Origin: an uncultured Oscillospiraceae bacterium | GTDB taxonomy: Bacteria; Bacillota; Clostridia; Oscillospirales; Oscillospiraceae | Assembly (NCBI GenBank): GCA_900756575.1 | Contig: CAAEKQ010000076.1 | Location: forward strand, 1-13,391 | Direction of reading: 5' to 3' | Length of the DNA: 13,391 nucleotides | In this document: piece by piece, positions 12,911 through 13,391 of the stretch | How the letters are laid out: every line of letters begins with the position of its first letter | Position numbering within the stretch: position 1 is the stretch's first letter | Translations under genes and position numbers: made by a program | The notes under the pieces: generated by a model | What the model saw: the letters and a program-made list of their open reading frames with translations, nothing else | Databases searched by the model: none | What the model was told of the DNA's origin: nothing

Positions 12911-13292
12911 AGAAAGGCGTGTGAAGGGGGCTGCGGCCCCCTTCAATCCCCGGGGTAATGTTTTGGGCCATTCTGACGTGCTTTGTGCGAACCATTCCGC
13001 AACGGTGCATTTGACGCGATTAAGTCGCGCATGGCGTGCTCCGCACTGCTTCCATGCGCTCTGCGTGCTGCGCTGCCATGGAAGATAGAAATCCCTTCGC
13101 AACCACCCGACTTCCGACTATAAATTAGGTTGGTTATTCTTTCAGTGCCAACGAATTCGCCGCAGTTGGAGCAGTACAACAGAGACCGTGGAAACAGTGT
13201 GCTTGCACACGCCACGGGCGGGCCTAAATCGCGTTAATTGCATTACGGCGAATACGTAGAAAAGTCCGCACGTCTCCCCTCCGAACCCCCGT

Positions 13293-13391
13293 ATAAAAAG
13301 CCAGAATCCAAAGGGCGGCTTTGGAGCCCTTTGGTTTGTCTTTCTCCCCTATCTTTCTTCAAACAAAGAAAGATGGGGCCACCGGAGGTCG
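13293..13391 (+). repeat. Structured dispersed repeat, right copy
   Basis: Same orientation as bases 1-99, matching at 89 of 99 positions without gaps. The first hairpin is unchanged. In the second stem the base is CCCC/GGGG (13346-13349 with 13375-13378) rather than the CGATA/TATCG of the left copy. The loop-to-upstream pairing is GTTTG/CAAAC (13334-13338 with 13360-13364) rather than GCGTG/CACGC. The window ends inside or at the edge of this element, so its true 3' boundary is not known. Confidence 0.8.

Larger units (their letters stand above)
12763..13292. other. Non-coding, hairpin-rich intergenic region
   Basis: About 530 bases without a supported gene. Besides the 60-bp tandem repeat and hairpin listed separately, it holds GAAGGGGGC/GCCCCCTTC (12923-12931 with 12936-12944), GCGCATGG/CCATGCGC (13027-13034 with 13052-13059), and a two-step hairpin at 13186-13217 (CCGTG/CACGG enclosing GTGTGC-TT-GCACAC). 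Open frames on both strands are short, lack ribosome binding sites and overlap the palindromes. It looks like a cluster of intergenic repeats, perhaps including remnants of decayed sequence. Confidence 0.5.

Noticed and set aside
12943..13215. 90-codon minus-strand frame with a CSNCG motif
   Set aside because: It has no ribosome binding site, lies over palindromes in a repeat-rich region, and a single C-x2-C pair is not enough evidence.
1..13391. Terminal redundancy of a circular plasmid or phage
   Set aside because: The two end copies are not identical, and the content is housekeeping genes, tRNAs and sporulation genes with no replication or phage structural genes.

Overview
The window looks like chromosomal DNA of a spore-forming, GC-rich member of the Clostridia, probably Oscillospiraceae/Ruminococcaceae. 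This rests on strong AGGAGG-type ribosome binding sites, sigma-A promoters, a SleC-like spore-cortex lytic locus, CCA-encoding tRNA genes and Gram-positive-style terminators. The species cannot be named from the sequence alone.

Layout, left to right. (1) Bases 1-190 hold a structured repeat whose near copy forms the last 99 bases of the window. (2) A GNAT acetyltransferase gene (minus strand) is transcribed divergently from pyrB, whose product carries a PyrI-like zinc-binding tail; an RlmI-type rRNA methyltransferase follows one base later. (3) A 161-nt foldback palindrome is followed by a strong promoter and five tRNA genes (Gly-TCC, Arg-TCT, His-GTG, Gln-TTG, Lys-TTT) ending at terminators. 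(4) On the minus strand, against the tRNA cluster, lies an apparently complete type III toxin-antitoxin system: a promoter, three 36-nt antitoxin RNA repeats (ToxI-like), an attenuating terminator and a ToxN/AbiQ-family endoribonuclease gene. A HicB-like protein gene without a HicA partner lies just downstream. (5) A tightly coupled three-gene minus-strand operon encodes a SleC propeptide-like protein, a SleC-like SpoIID/LytB-domain enzyme with peptidoglycan-binding repeats, and a further peptidoglycan-binding protein. It looks like a spore cortex hydrolase split into separate polypeptides. (6) A plus-strand four-gene operon encodes a Gld-type ABC transporter (ATPase, ABC-2 permease, GldG-family protein, DUF4340 protein) and ends at a strong terminator. 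(7) The last ~630 bases are non-coding and repeat-rich: a 60-bp tandem duplication, several hairpins and the second terminal repeat.

The most notable system is the type III toxin-antitoxin locus. Its three antitoxin repeats differ from one another mainly in ways that keep both stems of an H-type pseudoknot paired. The second notable signal is the terminal repeat: of 10 differences between its two copies, 9 lie in positions that preserve two interleaved stems, again suggesting a conserved pseudoknot or switching fold. All family assignments were made by eye from motifs; no database search was run.
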